The translations under genes and the position numbers were made by a program. A model generated the notes under the pieces. The model was not told where the DNA came from and did not search any database. It was given only the letters and a program-made list of their open reading frames with translations. A stretch of 47,418 nt of DNA, taken from assembly GCA_000432435.1 (NCBI GenBank), contig HF993122.1, forward strand, positions 58,502 through 105,919. Reading direction: 5' to 3'. Each line of letters begins with the position of its first letter. Position 1 is the stretch's first letter. Below are positions 7,915-16,560 of the stretch, in pieces. The stretch comes from Eubacterium sp. CAG:180 (GTDB lineage: Bacteria; Bacillota; Clostridia; Oscillospirales; Acutalibacteraceae).

Positions 7915-9039
7915 ATGTCCGATAAAAGTAAAGCGCTTGATACAGCCATACTTCAGCTTGAGAAAAAATACGGCTCCGGCACCATTATGCGTCTCGGAGA
8001 TAATAATGCGCTCAATGTCGAAGCTATTTCGACAGGCTCGATAACTCTTGATTGTGCTACCGGAATAGGCGGCTTCCCGCGCGGCAGGATAATTGAGGTT
8101 TACGGCCCGGAGTCATCGGGTAAAACAACACTTGCGCTGCACGTTGTGGCAGAGGCGCAAAAGCTCGGCGGCGAGGCTGCATTTGTTGATGCGGAGCATG
8201 CTCTTGACCCGGTATATGCAAAAAATCTCGGCGTAGATGTTGATTCCCTTTTGGTATCACAGCCCGACAACGGCGAGCAGGCACTCGAGATAGTTGAGGC
8301 ACTGGCGCGTTCGGGCGCGCTTGACGTAATAATAGTTGACTCCGTCGCGGCTCTCGTTCCGCGCGCGGAAATAGACGGCGATATGGGCGACAGCCACGTC
8401 GGTCTTCAGGCCAGACTTATGTCGCAGGCTCTGCGCAAGCTTGCCGGTGTTATTTCAAAATCAAATACAATAATTATATTTATAAATCAGCTCCGTGAAA
8501 AGGTCGGTGTGGTCTACGGAAATCCGGAGGTTACAACCGGTGGCCGGGCACTTAAATTCTATGCTTCCATTCGTGTTGACGTAAGGCGCATCGAGCAGCT
8601 CAAGGGCTCGGGCGGTGAATTTATCGGATCGAGAACAAGGGCTAAAATAGTTAAAAACAAGGTGGCTCCGCCTTTTAAGACGGCTGAATTTGACATTATG
8701 TACGGTGAGGGCATCTCAAAGGTCGGCGAGATAGTTGACCTCGGAGTTAACTACGGCATCATCAAAAAGAGCGGCGCGTGGTTCTCTTACGGCGAGACAA
8801 GGCTCGGACAGGGCAGAGACAATGTTAAAAATCTCTTTAAAAACGACAAGGCGCTCTCTGACGAAATCGAGAAGCAGATTCGCGAAAAGATGGCGGAGGA
8901 GCACAGTGCGGGAGACGAGAAAAGAGAAACCGCCAAAAGCGCCGCCGACGATGACGCGCCCATAGCTTATCGCCCCGTAAAGACCACCAAGACCGCGGCA
9001 AGAGCCAAAATCGACGTGGCGGTGGATGACGACGAATGA
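7915..9039 (+). CDS. recA: Recombinase RecA
   Basis: A 374-residue RecA, the DNA strand-exchange ATPase and LexA co-protease. The Walker A GPESSGKTT is at about residues 64-72. EAAFVDAEHALDP, LLVSQPDNGEQALEI, VIIVDSVAALVPRAEIDGDMGDSHVGLQARLMSQALRKL-type blocks and IFINQLREKVGVVYGNPE are all present. The C-terminal ~40 residues are acidic and lineage-specific. ATG at 7915 follows GAGAGGTAATTTTAG. The stop overlaps the recX start (ATGA), so the two are co-translated, and the LexA box predicts SOS induction of both. Confidence 0.98.
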   Translation: MSDKSKALDTAILQLEKKYGSGTIMRLGDNNALNVEAISTGSITLDCATGIGGFPRGRIIEVYGPESSGKTTLALHVVAEAQKLGGEAAFVDAEHALDPVYAKNLGVDVDSLLVSQPDNGEQALEIVEALARSGALDVIIVDSVAALVPRAEIDGDMGDSHVGLQARLMSQALRKLAGVISKSNTIIIFINQLREKVGVVYGNPEVTTGGRALKFYASIRVDVRRIEQLKGSGGEFIGSRTRAKIVKNKVAPPFKTAEFDIMYGEGISKVGEIVDLGVNYGIIKKSGAWFSYGETRLGQGRDNVKNLFKNDKALSDEIEKQIREKMAEEHSAGDEKRETAKSAADDDAPIAYRPVKTTKTAARAKIDVAVDDDE

Positions 9040-9644
9040 AACTGAGCTTTAAGGACGGCAGGCAGGGTAAAATACATATATATGTTGACGACGTATATAC
9101 CCTTACCGTCGATGATACGTTTTGGTTTTCCGAAAAATGGCATAAAGTAAATGAAATTAACGACGAGGAGCTTGCGGACTTAACTTTGTCCGTGAACTCC
9201 CGTCGCGCTTTTTTAAAGGGTGCCGAGCTTCTGTCGCGTCGGGCGCACGGCAAGGCGGAGCTCGTGAGAAAGCTTATGCAGAAGTACCCGAGAGAGTGCG
9301 CCGAGCAGGCGGCGGATAAGCTCGAAAAGCTCGGACTTATAAATGACGGTGAATTTGCCGATATGCTGGCGCAGGAGCTTTATACGCACCGCAAATACGG
9401 CGTCAGCCGTGTCAAACAGGAGCTTTTGAGGCGCGGAATTGACCGGGCTTTAGCCGAAGAAGCGGCTGAAAGACTTGACAAAGACGATTTAAATCGTATT
9501 ATATTATTGTTGCAAACGAAGTACAGAAATAATCTCGGAGACGAAAAGGGCATAATTCGCACAAAGAATTCCCTTCTGCGCCTCGGCTATTCGTATTCCG
9601 ATATACGTGCGGCGTTTGAGAGCATAGAAAACGAATCGTTTTGA
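9036..9644 (+). CDS. recX: Regulatory protein RecX
   Basis: A 202-residue RecX, which binds RecA filaments and restrains them. It shows the three-helix repeats of the family (KGAELLSRRAHGKAELVRKL; LGLINDGEFADMLAQEL; KYGVSRVKQELLRRGI; and LLRLGYSYSDIRAAF). A ~60-residue N-terminal extension of beta-type sequence (KLSFKDGRQGKIHIYVDDVY) is common in Firmicutes RecX. It overlaps recA by 4 bases. Confidence 0.93.
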   Translation: MKLSFKDGRQGKIHIYVDDVYTLTVDDTFWFSEKWHKVNEINDEELADLTLSVNSRRAFLKGAELLSRRAHGKAELVRKLMQKYPRECAEQAADKLEKLGLINDGEFADMLAQELYTHRKYGVSRVKQELLRRGIDRALAEEAAERLDKDDLNRIILLLQTKYRNNLGDEKGIIRTKNSLLRLGYSYSDIRAAFESIENESF

Positions 9645-9665
9645 TTACAGCGTGAAAGGCTATGT

Positions 9666-11003
9666 GTGAGTTTTATGAGTAAAAAAGTCGGTATGATATC
9701 TCTCGGCTGTCCCAAGAACCAGGTTGACGGTGAAATTATGCTGTCTAAGCTTGCGGACAACGGCTTTGAGATAACAAATGACGTAGACGGAGCCGACGTG
9801 GTCATAGTTAATACCTGCGGCTTTATTGAGGATGCAAAAAAAGAGGCCATTGAAAACATACTTGATATGGTCGAATTGAAAAAAGAAGGCGTAATACGTA
9901 AAATAGTTGTCACGGGCTGCCTTGCGGAAAGATACAGGGACGAAGTATTGTCGGAAATTCCCGAGGTTGACGCCGTTGTCGGCATAGGCTCGAATTCTGA
10001 CATATGCGAGGTATGCGAAAAGGTTTGCGGCGGCGAAGAGGATATTAAAACCTTCGGCGAAAAAACCTGCCTGCCGCTTGACGGTAAGCGTATGCTCACC
10101 ACACCGTCCTATTACGCATATATAAAGATAGGCGAGGGGTGCTCAAACAACTGCACCTATTGTGCAATACCGTCAATTCGCGGAAAATACAGAAGCCGCA
10201 CGCCGGAGAGCATTTTGGAAGAGGCTAAAACGCTTGTAGACGGCGGAGTAAAAGAACTTATAGTTGTTGCGCAGGACACAACGCGTTACGGAGAGGACCT
10301 TTTCGGTAAATGCGCGCTGCCGGCTCTTTTGACATCGCTGTCAAAAATCGAGGGCCTAGAGTGGATAAGAGTTTTATATCTCTATCCCGAAAGGCTCAGC
10401 GACGAGATAATAGATACGTTTGCGAATAACGATAAAATCGTAAATTATATGGATATCCCGATTCAGCATTGCAATTCGGATATTTTAAGGCGTATGAACC
10501 GCCGCGGCTCAAAAGAGGAGCTTACGGCACTCATAACGAAAATAAGAGAGAAAATACCCGATGTGGTGCTTCGTACTACCCTGATAACAGGCTTCCCGGG
10601 CGAAACGGAGGAGCAGTTCTCCGAGCTTTCGGAATTTGTCAAGGAAATGAAGTTTGACAGGCTCGGCTGCTTTGCCTACTCTCAGGAGGAGGGAACTCCG
10701 GCGGCGGAATTCCCCGACCAGGTGGATGAGGAGATCAGAAAAAAACGCGGCGAAATCATAATGGAGCAGCAGTACAATATATTTGAAAAGCTGAATCACG
10801 ACAACATCGGCAAAACAATGCGCTGTGTTGTTGAGGGCTATGACGGCTATACCGACAGCTATTACGGCAGAACTTGGCGTGACGCTCCGGATATAGACGG
10901 CTCTGTAAGCTTTACCTGCGGTTATGAACTCAATGAGGGCGACTTTGTGGATGTGGAGATATTCGACGTAAATGAATATGATCTGATCGGAGAAGTCATA
11001 TGA
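9666..11003 (+). CDS. rimO: Ribosomal protein uS12 methylthiotransferase RimO
   Basis: A 445-residue radical-SAM methylthiotransferase with three parts. The N-terminal UPF0004 domain has SLGCPKNQVDGE, VNTCGFIEDAKKEA and GCLAERY, whose cysteines hold the auxiliary cluster. The radical-SAM core has CSNNCTYCAIPSIRGKYRS. A C-terminal TRAM domain follows. RimO beta-methylthiolates an aspartate of ribosomal protein S12. The GTG at 9666 is preferred because AAAGG lies 6 bases upstream; an ATG at 9675 is the alternative. The last bases overlap pgsA. Length is normal. Confidence 0.94.
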   Translation: MSFMSKKVGMISLGCPKNQVDGEIMLSKLADNGFEITNDVDGADVVIVNTCGFIEDAKKEAIENILDMVELKKEGVIRKIVVTGCLAERYRDEVLSEIPEVDAVVGIGSNSDICEVCEKVCGGEEDIKTFGEKTCLPLDGKRMLTTPSYYAYIKIGEGCSNNCTYCAIPSIRGKYRSRTPESILEEAKTLVDGGVKELIVVAQDTTRYGEDLFGKCALPALLTSLSKIEGLEWIRVLYLYPERLSDEIIDTFANNDKIVNYMDIPIQHCNSDILRRMNRRGSKEELTALITKIREKIPDVVLRTTLITGFPGETEEQFSELSEFVKEMKFDRLGCFAYSQEEGTPAAEFPDQVDEEIRKKRGEIIMEQQYNIFEKLNHDNIGKTMRCVVEGYDGYTDSYYGRTWRDAPDIDGSVSFTCGYELNEGDFVDVEIFDVNEYDLIGEVI

Positions 11004-11602
11004 AGATGAATTTGCCCAATAAACTGACCATTGCCAGAATAATAATAACGCCGTTTTTCCTTGCGGCATTGCTTTGGGAAGCACTTCCGCACCGTTTTCT
11101 TATCGCAACGGCGATTTACGCCGTCGGAGCGATAACGGACGCCGTTGACGGCCATCTTGCGAGAAAAAACGGTCAGGTGACGAATTTCGGAAAGCTGCTT
11201 GACCCGATAGCGGATAAGATTCTCACAACCTCCGCTCTGCTCGCGTTTATGACTATGGGGCTTTGCAATATTTGGATTGTTATGATAGTGCTTGCAAGAG
11301 AATTTGCCGTGGCTTCGGTCAGAATGATAGCGGCCGCAGACGGAGTTGTAATTCCCGCCAACAAATGGGGAAAGGCCAAAACTGTCAGTCAAATGACCTT
11401 TACGATTATAATAATGCTTCTCTGCGAGGCGGACTATATAGCCGTAACGTCGTTTTCGAAAGAGCTTTTTGCGGCGGCAAATACTTGGTTCACATTGCCG
11501 CATATTTCAAATTTACTGCTGTGGATAACCGCCGCTCTGACAGTAGTTTCGGGTGCTATTTACTTAAAGGACAGTAAAAATGTTATCGATTATTCAAAAT
11601 AA
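11000..11602 (+). CDS. pgsA: CDP-diacylglycerol-glycerol-3-phosphate 3-phosphatidyltransferase
   Basis: A 200-residue CDP-alcohol phosphatidyltransferase that makes phosphatidylglycerol phosphate at the membrane. The full catalytic signature DG-x2-AR-x8-G-x3-D-x3-D is readable (D50, G51, A54, R55, G64, D68, D72), with a preceding D47. Four or more membrane helices surround it. The start overlaps the end of rimO by 4 bases. The gene order recA-recX-rimO-pgsA is consistent with clostridial chromosomes. Confidence 0.93.
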   Translation: MKMNLPNKLTIARIIITPFFLAALLWEALPHRFLIATAIYAVGAITDAVDGHLARKNGQVTNFGKLLDPIADKILTTSALLAFMTMGLCNIWIVMIVLAREFAVASVRMIAAADGVVIPANKWGKAKTVSQMTFTIIIMLLCEADYIAVTSFSKELFAAANTWFTLPHISNLLLWITAALTVVSGAIYLKDSKNVIDYSK

Positions 11603-11633
11603 TTGGTGCAAAACACGAAAAATGTGATACAAT
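11603..11633 (+). promoter_or_regulatory. Probable promoter of the cysE-cysS T-box transcript
   Basis: TTGGTG (11603-11608) and TACAAT (11628-11633) with an upstream TGTG, an extended -10 context. The spacer is 18-19 bases, slightly long. It lies directly before the T-box leader. Confidence 0.5.
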
Positions 11634-11644
11634 ATATTAAGATG

Positions 11645-11880
11645 TAAAAATGCATTGATCGGAAAGAGTAGCGATCTTACGCGATTTTCAGAGAGAGGGC
11701 ACCTGTGCTGAAATGCCCTTAAGGCTGCGTGTCGTGAAGTGCGTCCGTGAGCAGGCGAAGGGAAAAAGAGTATCTTCGCACGTTTTCCGCGTTAAGGATA
11801 ATGAGTTATAAAACGAAGTGGAACCGCGTACTCACGCCTTCGCAGGATGATTTTTTTCTGCGGAGGCTTTATTTTTTTGC
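11645..11880 (+). promoter_or_regulatory. T-box leader (cysteine tRNA-sensing riboswitch)
   Basis: The leader has the parts of a T-box element. Stem I has the AGAGAG segment (~11690-11696) and an apical GTGCTGAAATGCCC arm. The antiterminator T-box sequence AAGTGGAACCGCG lies at 11816-11828. A terminator hairpin, GCCTTCGCAG ... CTGCGGAGGC plus a T run, follows at 11836-11877. A UGC triplet at 11740-11742 in GTGAAGTGCGT is the likely specifier for tRNA-Cys, matching the downstream cysE and cysS. Uncharged tRNA-Cys is expected to pair with GGAACC and allow read-through. The specifier position is inferred without folding. Confidence 0.9.
11836..11877 (+). terminator. T-box regulatory terminator
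   Basis: GCCTTCGCAG pairs with CTGCGGAGGC and is followed by TTTATTTTTTT. The left arm overlaps the region that would pair in the antiterminator. Confidence 0.85.
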
Positions 11881-11893
11881 GGGAGGTGTTTAA

Positions 11894-12574
11894 ATGTTTG
11901 ACCGCTTAAAGGAAGATATACAGTCGGTTAAGGACCGCGACCCGGCGGCAACCTCGACCATACAAATATTGCTTTTATACCCTGGGCTTAAGGCCATCAG
12001 AATGCATAGAAGAGCTTACTGGTGTTGGAACCACAATATGAAATTTCTCGGCAGATATATTTCTCAGCGAGCCGCCAAAAAGACAGGGATAGAGATTCAT
12101 CCCGCGGCAAAAATCGGCAGACGCTTTTTTATTGACCACGGCACGGGAGTTGTAATAGGAGAAACCACGGAGATAGGCGATGATGTAACGCTCTATCAGG
12201 GAGTAACGCTCGGCGGTACCGGCAAGGATACCGGTAAAAGACATCCTACAATAGGAAATAACGTGCTGATAGGCGCCGGCGCAAAGGTGCTCGGTCCTTT
12301 TAAGGTAGGCGATAATACAAATATAGCGGCAGGTGCCGTAGTGCTTGAGGAAATACCGCCGGATTGCACAGCCGTCGGAGTTCCGGCAAGAGTCGTAAAG
12401 CATAAGGGCGTGCGTGTCGATTGCCTTGACCAGATTCACATTCCCGACCCCGTATCTCAGGAGCTTTGCAGAATGTCGCACCGCATAGCGCTGCTTGAAA
12501 AAGAGCTGAAAAAATATCAAAAAACCGAATATGAAGAACAAAACGAAAGGAATTACGAGGATGAAAATATATAA
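11894..12574 (+). CDS. cysE: Serine O-acetyltransferase
   Basis: A 226-residue serine acetyltransferase that forms O-acetylserine for cysteine synthesis. A short helical N-domain is followed by the left-handed beta-helix hexapeptide repeat region (GIEIHPAAKIGRRFFIDHG, VVIGETTEIGDDVTLYQGVTLGG). The catalytic His is in the FFIDHGTGVVIGE segment, and a C-terminal GVPARVV tail is present. ATG at 11894 follows GGGAGGTGTTTAA. It is controlled by the Cys T-box and overlaps cysS. Confidence 0.94.
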   Translation: MFDRLKEDIQSVKDRDPAATSTIQILLLYPGLKAIRMHRRAYWCWNHNMKFLGRYISQRAAKKTGIEIHPAAKIGRRFFIDHGTGVVIGETTEIGDDVTLYQGVTLGGTGKDTGKRHPTIGNNVLIGAGAKVLGPFKVGDNTNIAAGAVVLEEIPPDCTAVGVPARVVKHKGVRVDCLDQIHIPDPVSQELCRMSHRIALLEKELKKYQKTEYEEQNERNYEDENI

Positions 12575-13958
12575 CACGATGTCACGAAAAAAAGAGGAGC
12601 TTCAAACCATAACTCCTGGCGAAGTCAAAATCTATGCCTGCGGTCCCACCGTTTATAACTATATCCATATCGGCAACGCGCGTCCTCTTTGCGTTTTCGA
12701 TACGTTTCGCCGTTACCTTGAATACCGCGGCTACAAGGTGAGATTTGTTCAGAATTTTACCGATATTGACGATAAAATAATCAAAAAAGCCATTGAAGAG
12801 GGCTCCGATTACAAAACCGTGTCGGAAAAGTATATCAAAGAATATTGGACCGACACAAAGGGTATGAATGTGCGTGAGGCGACCGTTCATCCGAGAGCCA
12901 CCGAAAATATCGACGAGATAATCGATATCATTTCGACTCTTATCGAAAAGGGCTATGCATATCCCGTTTCAAACGGTGATGTGTACTTCAGCCCGTCCAA
13001 ATTTAAGGAATACGGTAAGCTTTCTCATCAGCCGCTTGAGGACCTTGAGGCCGGCGCGAGAATAAATGTCGAGGAGCTTAAAAAAGAGCCTATGGACTTT
13101 GCACTTTGGAAGGGCGCGAAGCCTGGCGAGCCGTATTGGGAGTCACCATGGGGTAACGGCAGACCGGGCTGGCATATTGAGTGCTCGGCAATGGTAAGAC
13201 GTTTTCTCGGCAAGACCATCGATATTCATTGCGGCGGTCAGGACCTCATATTCCCGCACCATGAGAACGAAATAGCACAGAGCGAGTGCTGCAACGGCGT
13301 TCCCTTTGCGCATTACTGGATGCACAACGGATATATAAATGTTGACAACGTAAAGATGTCGAAGTCGCTCGGTAATTTCTTTACCGTTCGCGATGTTGCG
13401 GAAAAATACGGCTATGAGCCGATACGCTATCTTATGATTTCCTCTCAGTACAGAAGTCCCATAAATTACAGCGTTGACATTATAGAGCAGTGCAAAGCCT
13501 CGCTTCAAAGGCTTTATACCTGCCGCGATTCGCTTGATTTTGCACTTCAAAACGCAGAGGACGCTCTCCCCGACAACGCCGAGGAAATTAAAAAGAGCCT
13601 TCTCTCTCACAAGGAACGCTTTATAGAAGCTATGGACGATGACCTCAACACCGCCGACGGACTTTCAGCGGTATTTGAGCTTGTCAGAGACATAAACTCA
13701 AATGTAATACCAACTTCGTCCAAAGAGCTTTTGATATTTGCAAAAGAACTGTTTTCGGAGCTTACGGGCGTGCTCGGTCTTGTGTACGAGGAAAAGGACA
13801 ACGACCTTGACGGCAAGGTTGAAGAGCTGATAGCTGCAAGAACCGCTGCGAGAAAGGCTAAGGACTTTGCTAAGGCAGACAGCATCCGTGATGAGATAGC
13901 CGCCATGGGCATAGTTTTGGAGGACACTCCGAACGGCGTAAAATGGCATAAAAAATAA
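12561..13958 (+). CDS. cysS: Cysteinyl-tRNA synthetase
   Basis: A 465-residue class I aminoacyl-tRNA synthetase. HIGH-type HIGN is at residues 36-39 and KMSKS at 265-269. Zinc/cysteine-binding residues are in YACGPTVY (Cys27), HIECSAM and HHENEIAQSE. The C-terminal helical DALR-like anticodon part includes ARKAKDFAKADSIRDEI. The start is ATG 12561, with AAAGG 10 bases upstream and the family N-terminus MKIYNTMSRKKEE; a longer frame from 12531 is inside cysE. It overlaps cysE by 14 bases in the T-box operon. Confidence 0.95.
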   Translation: MKIYNTMSRKKEELQTITPGEVKIYACGPTVYNYIHIGNARPLCVFDTFRRYLEYRGYKVRFVQNFTDIDDKIIKKAIEEGSDYKTVSEKYIKEYWTDTKGMNVREATVHPRATENIDEIIDIISTLIEKGYAYPVSNGDVYFSPSKFKEYGKLSHQPLEDLEAGARINVEELKKEPMDFALWKGAKPGEPYWESPWGNGRPGWHIECSAMVRRFLGKTIDIHCGGQDLIFPHHENEIAQSECCNGVPFAHYWMHNGYINVDNVKMSKSLGNFFTVRDVAEKYGYEPIRYLMISSQYRSPINYSVDIIEQCKASLQRLYTCRDSLDFALQNAEDALPDNAEEIKKSLLSHKERFIEAMDDDLNTADGLSAVFELVRDINSNVIPTSSKELLIFAKELFSELTGVLGLVYEEKDNDLDGKVEELIAARTAARKAKDFAKADSIRDEIAAMGIVLEDTPNGVKWHKK

Positions 13959-13972
13959 TATTGATGTGATTT

Positions 13973-14022
13973 TAAAAGCAGCGACCGACATCGTTTTTAC
14001 CGTGCCGTCCGCTGCTTTTTTA
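13973..14022 (+). terminator. Intrinsic terminator of cysE-cysS
   Basis: AAAAGCAGCG pairs with CGCTGCTTTT across a long loop, followed by a T run, 15 bases after the cysS stop. Confidence 0.75.
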
Positions 14023-14048
14023 CAAATGTTTACAATCGCTTGTTTTAA

Positions 14049-14077
14049 TTGACATATTTAATGTATAAGTATATAAT
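14049..14077 (+). promoter_or_regulatory. Consensus sigma-A promoter of the polysaccharide cluster
   Basis: A perfect TTGACA (14049-14054), a 17-base spacer and a perfect TATAAT (14072-14077). It sits 40 bases before the first gene of the 21-kb cluster. I see no second strong promoter inside the cluster. Confidence 0.9.
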
Positions 14078-14116
14078 AAATTAGTTAAATCATAGTGTTT
14101 TTTAGGGTGTGTAACG

Positions 14117-14767
14117 GTGAGAGGCTTTTACAGAGCAGTCAAAAGATTTTTAGATGTCACAGCGTCATTTTTGGGGCTTGTTTTGTTGTTTCCGCTGTTG
14201 CTTACGGTGTCGATACTGATTAAAATCGACAGCCGCGGTCCCGTTATTTTCCGTCAGAAGAGAATAGGCAGAAACGGAAAGGTTTTTGAGATATATAAAT
14301 TCCGCTCAATGTGCGTCGGAGCGGAAAAAACCGGCTCCGGCGTTTATTCCGGAAAGGGCGACGCCAGGGTTACAAGGATAGGTAAAATTTTACGAGCTAC
14401 GAGCATAGATGAGCTGCCGCAGCTTTTGAATATTTTAAAGGGCGAGATGAGCTTTGTCGGGCCGAGGCCTCCGCTTACATATCATCCGTGGAAATGTGAG
14501 GAGTATACCGATTTCCAAAAGCGTATGTTCGAGGTGCGACCCGGTATAACCGGCTGGGCGCAGGTCAACGGCAGAAAGGACGTAGAGTGGCACAAAAGAA
14601 TCGAGCTTAACGTTTGGTATGTTGACCATATGTCGCTTTTACTTGACATCAAAATTATGTTTATGACCGCGTTTAAGGTACTTACGAATGCCGACAACGA
14701 AAACAGCGGTGCAACCGTAAATAAGAGCACCGAATCGTCAAATGATGCAAAGGTTGTGAAAAAATAA
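14117..14767 (+). CDS. Initiating sugar-phosphate transferase (polyprenyl-phosphate glycosyl-1-phosphate transferase)
   Basis: A 216-residue monotopic phosphoglycosyltransferase (bacterial sugar transferase family). It loads the first sugar phosphate on undecaprenyl phosphate at the inner membrane face. One re-entrant/membrane helix lies at residues 11-36 (LDVTASFLGLVLLFPLLL). Then come the family blocks GPVIFRQKRIGRNGKVFEIYKFRSM, the catalytic Asp-Glu in TSIDELPQLLNILKGEMSFVGPRP and PGITGWAQVNGR. This is the short PglC-like catalytic form without the extra N-terminal helices of WbaP. The last ~25 residues are a polar tail. The GTG start follows TTTAGGG. It is the first gene of the cluster, and its stop overlaps the next ATG (TAATG). 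Confidence 0.93.
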   Translation: MRGFYRAVKRFLDVTASFLGLVLLFPLLLTVSILIKIDSRGPVIFRQKRIGRNGKVFEIYKFRSMCVGAEKTGSGVYSGKGDARVTRIGKILRATSIDELPQLLNILKGEMSFVGPRPPLTYHPWKCEEYTDFQKRMFEVRPGITGWAQVNGRKDVEWHKRIELNVWYVDHMSLLLDIKIMFMTAFKVLTNADNENSGATVNKSTESSNDAKVVKK

Positions 14768-15600
14768 TGGCTCTTAAGCTGATGTATCTCACAAACGACC
14801 CGAAGATTGCAAAAATCGCACAGGACGTTTCGGTAGATCGAATATTCCTTGACCTTGAAACCCGCGGTAAGGCAGAGCGTCAGGCAAATATGGATACCGT
14901 AATATCCCATAACAGCATTGACGACGTGAAAAAGCTCAGCGCGGTTTTAGACAGGACGGAGCTTTTGGTCAGAGTAAATTCGTTTTACGACGGCTCACGT
15001 GAAGAAATCAACCGCGTAATAGACGACGGTGCGGATATAGTTATGCTCCCGTATTTTAAGACCGCGGAAGAGGTAAAAGGCTTTACAGACTGCGTCGGAA
15101 AAAGGGCAAGGACATGCCTTCTTGTGGAAACGCCCGAGGCGGCGGAGCACTTAGACGAAATTCTTGACGTTCCCGGTATAGACGAAGTGCATATAGGGCT
15201 TAACGACTTGCATCTCGGCTATAAAATGGACTTTATGTTCCAGCTTGTTGCGGACGGTACGGTGGAAAGACTGTGCCGTAAGCTCCGCGAAAGGGGCATA
15301 TTTTACGGCTTCGGCGGCGTGGGCAGAGTTCACAGCGAGGTTATGCTGCCTGCGGAATACATAATAGGTGAGCATTACAGGCTCGGCTCCGGTATGGTTA
15401 TATTATCGAGAGCCTTTTGCGACGCTTCAAAGCTTCGTGAGGATGAAATCTTTGACAGATTCAATGTCGGCGTCAAAGAGTTTCGTGAATATGAGGGAGT
15501 TGTCAAAAATATGAGCTCGGACGAGCTTGCGGAAAATCACGAAAAGCTTGTGGCTTGCGTCAATTCAATAGTTGAGGCAAAAAAGGCTTGCAAGGTCTGA
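14767..15600 (+). CDS. HpcH/HpaI aldolase/citrate lyase family protein
   Basis: A 277-residue TIM-barrel protein of the pyruvate/PEP-domain aldolase superfamily. Visible blocks are DRIFLDLETRGKAERQ, the metal-ligand Glu in CLLVETPEAAEHLDEI, and GIDEVHIGLNDLHLGYKMDFMF, which corresponds to the family GxxDLxxxLG segment. Relatives cleave or form 4-hydroxy-2-oxo acids or act on citramalyl/malyl-CoA. The substrate here is unknown. It overlaps the sugar transferase by one base and is followed by a 2-hydroxyacid dehydrogenase, so a 2-oxo-acid product being reduced to a 2-hydroxyacid is a reasonable inference. It is not a usual capsule gene. Confidence 0.82.
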   Translation: MALKLMYLTNDPKIAKIAQDVSVDRIFLDLETRGKAERQANMDTVISHNSIDDVKKLSAVLDRTELLVRVNSFYDGSREEINRVIDDGADIVMLPYFKTAEEVKGFTDCVGKRARTCLLVETPEAAEHLDEILDVPGIDEVHIGLNDLHLGYKMDFMFQLVADGTVERLCRKLRERGIFYGFGGVGRVHSEVMLPAEYIIGEHYRLGSGMVILSRAFCDASKLREDEIFDRFNVGVKEFREYEGVVKNMSSDELAENHEKLVACVNSIVEAKKACKV

Positions 15601-15639
15601 AAAACTTCGTTTTATAATCATTTACAGGGGCATCTTTTA

Positions 15640-16560
15640 ATGAAAATCCTTTTGACCGGTGCATATAAATATACGGAAGGTCAGCTTTCACGGCTTAAAG
15701 CCTTGGGGGCGGACTTTTTATATGTCGAGGACGAGAGAGAGGAGCTCTCTTTTGACGTTTCGGCTGTTGACGCCGTTGTGTGCAACGGCCTGTTTTTATA
15801 TAACGACATCAAAAAATTCAAAAATCTTAAATTTATTCAGCTCACAAGCGCGGGGCTTGACAGAGTCCCTGCGGAGTATATAAAAAGTAAAAATATTTCC
15901 CTTTTCAACGCAAGGGGTGTTTACAGTGTGCCGATGGCGGAATTTGCCGTTCTCGGTACTCTGTTAATTTATAAGAAGAGCTTTTTCTTCCGCGAAAATC
16001 AAAAAAATCACGTTTGGCAAAAAAACAGGGAGCTTTTTGAGCTTTGCGGAAAGACCGTTTTGACAGTCGGCTGCGGCTCCGTAGGCAGCGAATGTGCGAG
16101 AAGATATAAGGCTTTAGGCTGCCGTGTTTTAGGAGTCGATTTGTACCCGACGGAGAATGAGCTTTACGAAAAAATTTATCCGCTGTCGGTTCTTCCGAGT
16201 ATACTTTCGGTTTCGGATGCGGTCATTTTAACGCTTCCGCTTACCGATGAGACGAGAGGGCTGTTTGACGGAGAAATGCTTTCTCATATGAAAAATACAG
16301 CCGTGCTTATCAACATTTCGAGGGGCGCGGTGGTTGACGAGGACGCCCTTACGGCGGCACTGTCGGAGAAGAAGCTTTACGGAGCGGTGCTCGACGTTTT
16401 TGAAAGTGAACCGCTGTCGCAGGACAGTCCTTTATGGGATATGGAAAATGTCGTTATAACTCCGCACAATTCATTTGTTTCGGAGAAAAATTCGGAGCGG
16501 CTGTTTTCCGTGATATACGGTAATTTAAGCGGCTTCCTAAAGGGGGACAAGGCAGAGTGA
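15640..16560 (+). CDS. D-isomer-specific 2-hydroxyacid dehydrogenase
   Basis: A 306-residue NAD(P)-dependent dehydrogenase of the D-2-hydroxyacid/phosphoglycerate dehydrogenase type. It has the Rossmann motif VGCGSVGSECARR, a domain-joining SVPMAEFAVLG segment and the signature LINISRGAVVDEDAL with the active-site Arg. Glu (about DVFESEPL) and His (ITPHNS) complete the Arg-Glu-His set. ATG at 15640 follows ACAGGGG. It lies directly downstream of the HpcH-type aldolase and overlaps the next GT by the GTG/TGA, suggesting a pathway that supplies a 2-hydroxyacid for the polymer. The substrate is unknown. Confidence 0.85.
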   Translation: MKILLTGAYKYTEGQLSRLKALGADFLYVEDEREELSFDVSAVDAVVCNGLFLYNDIKKFKNLKFIQLTSAGLDRVPAEYIKSKNISLFNARGVYSVPMAEFAVLGTLLIYKKSFFFRENQKNHVWQKNRELFELCGKTVLTVGCGSVGSECARRYKALGCRVLGVDLYPTENELYEKIYPLSVLPSILSVSDAVILTLPLTDETRGLFDGEMLSHMKNTAVLINISRGAVVDEDALTAALSEKKLYGAVLDVFESEPLSQDSPLWDMENVVITPHNSFVSEKNSERLFSVIYGNLSGFLKGDKAE

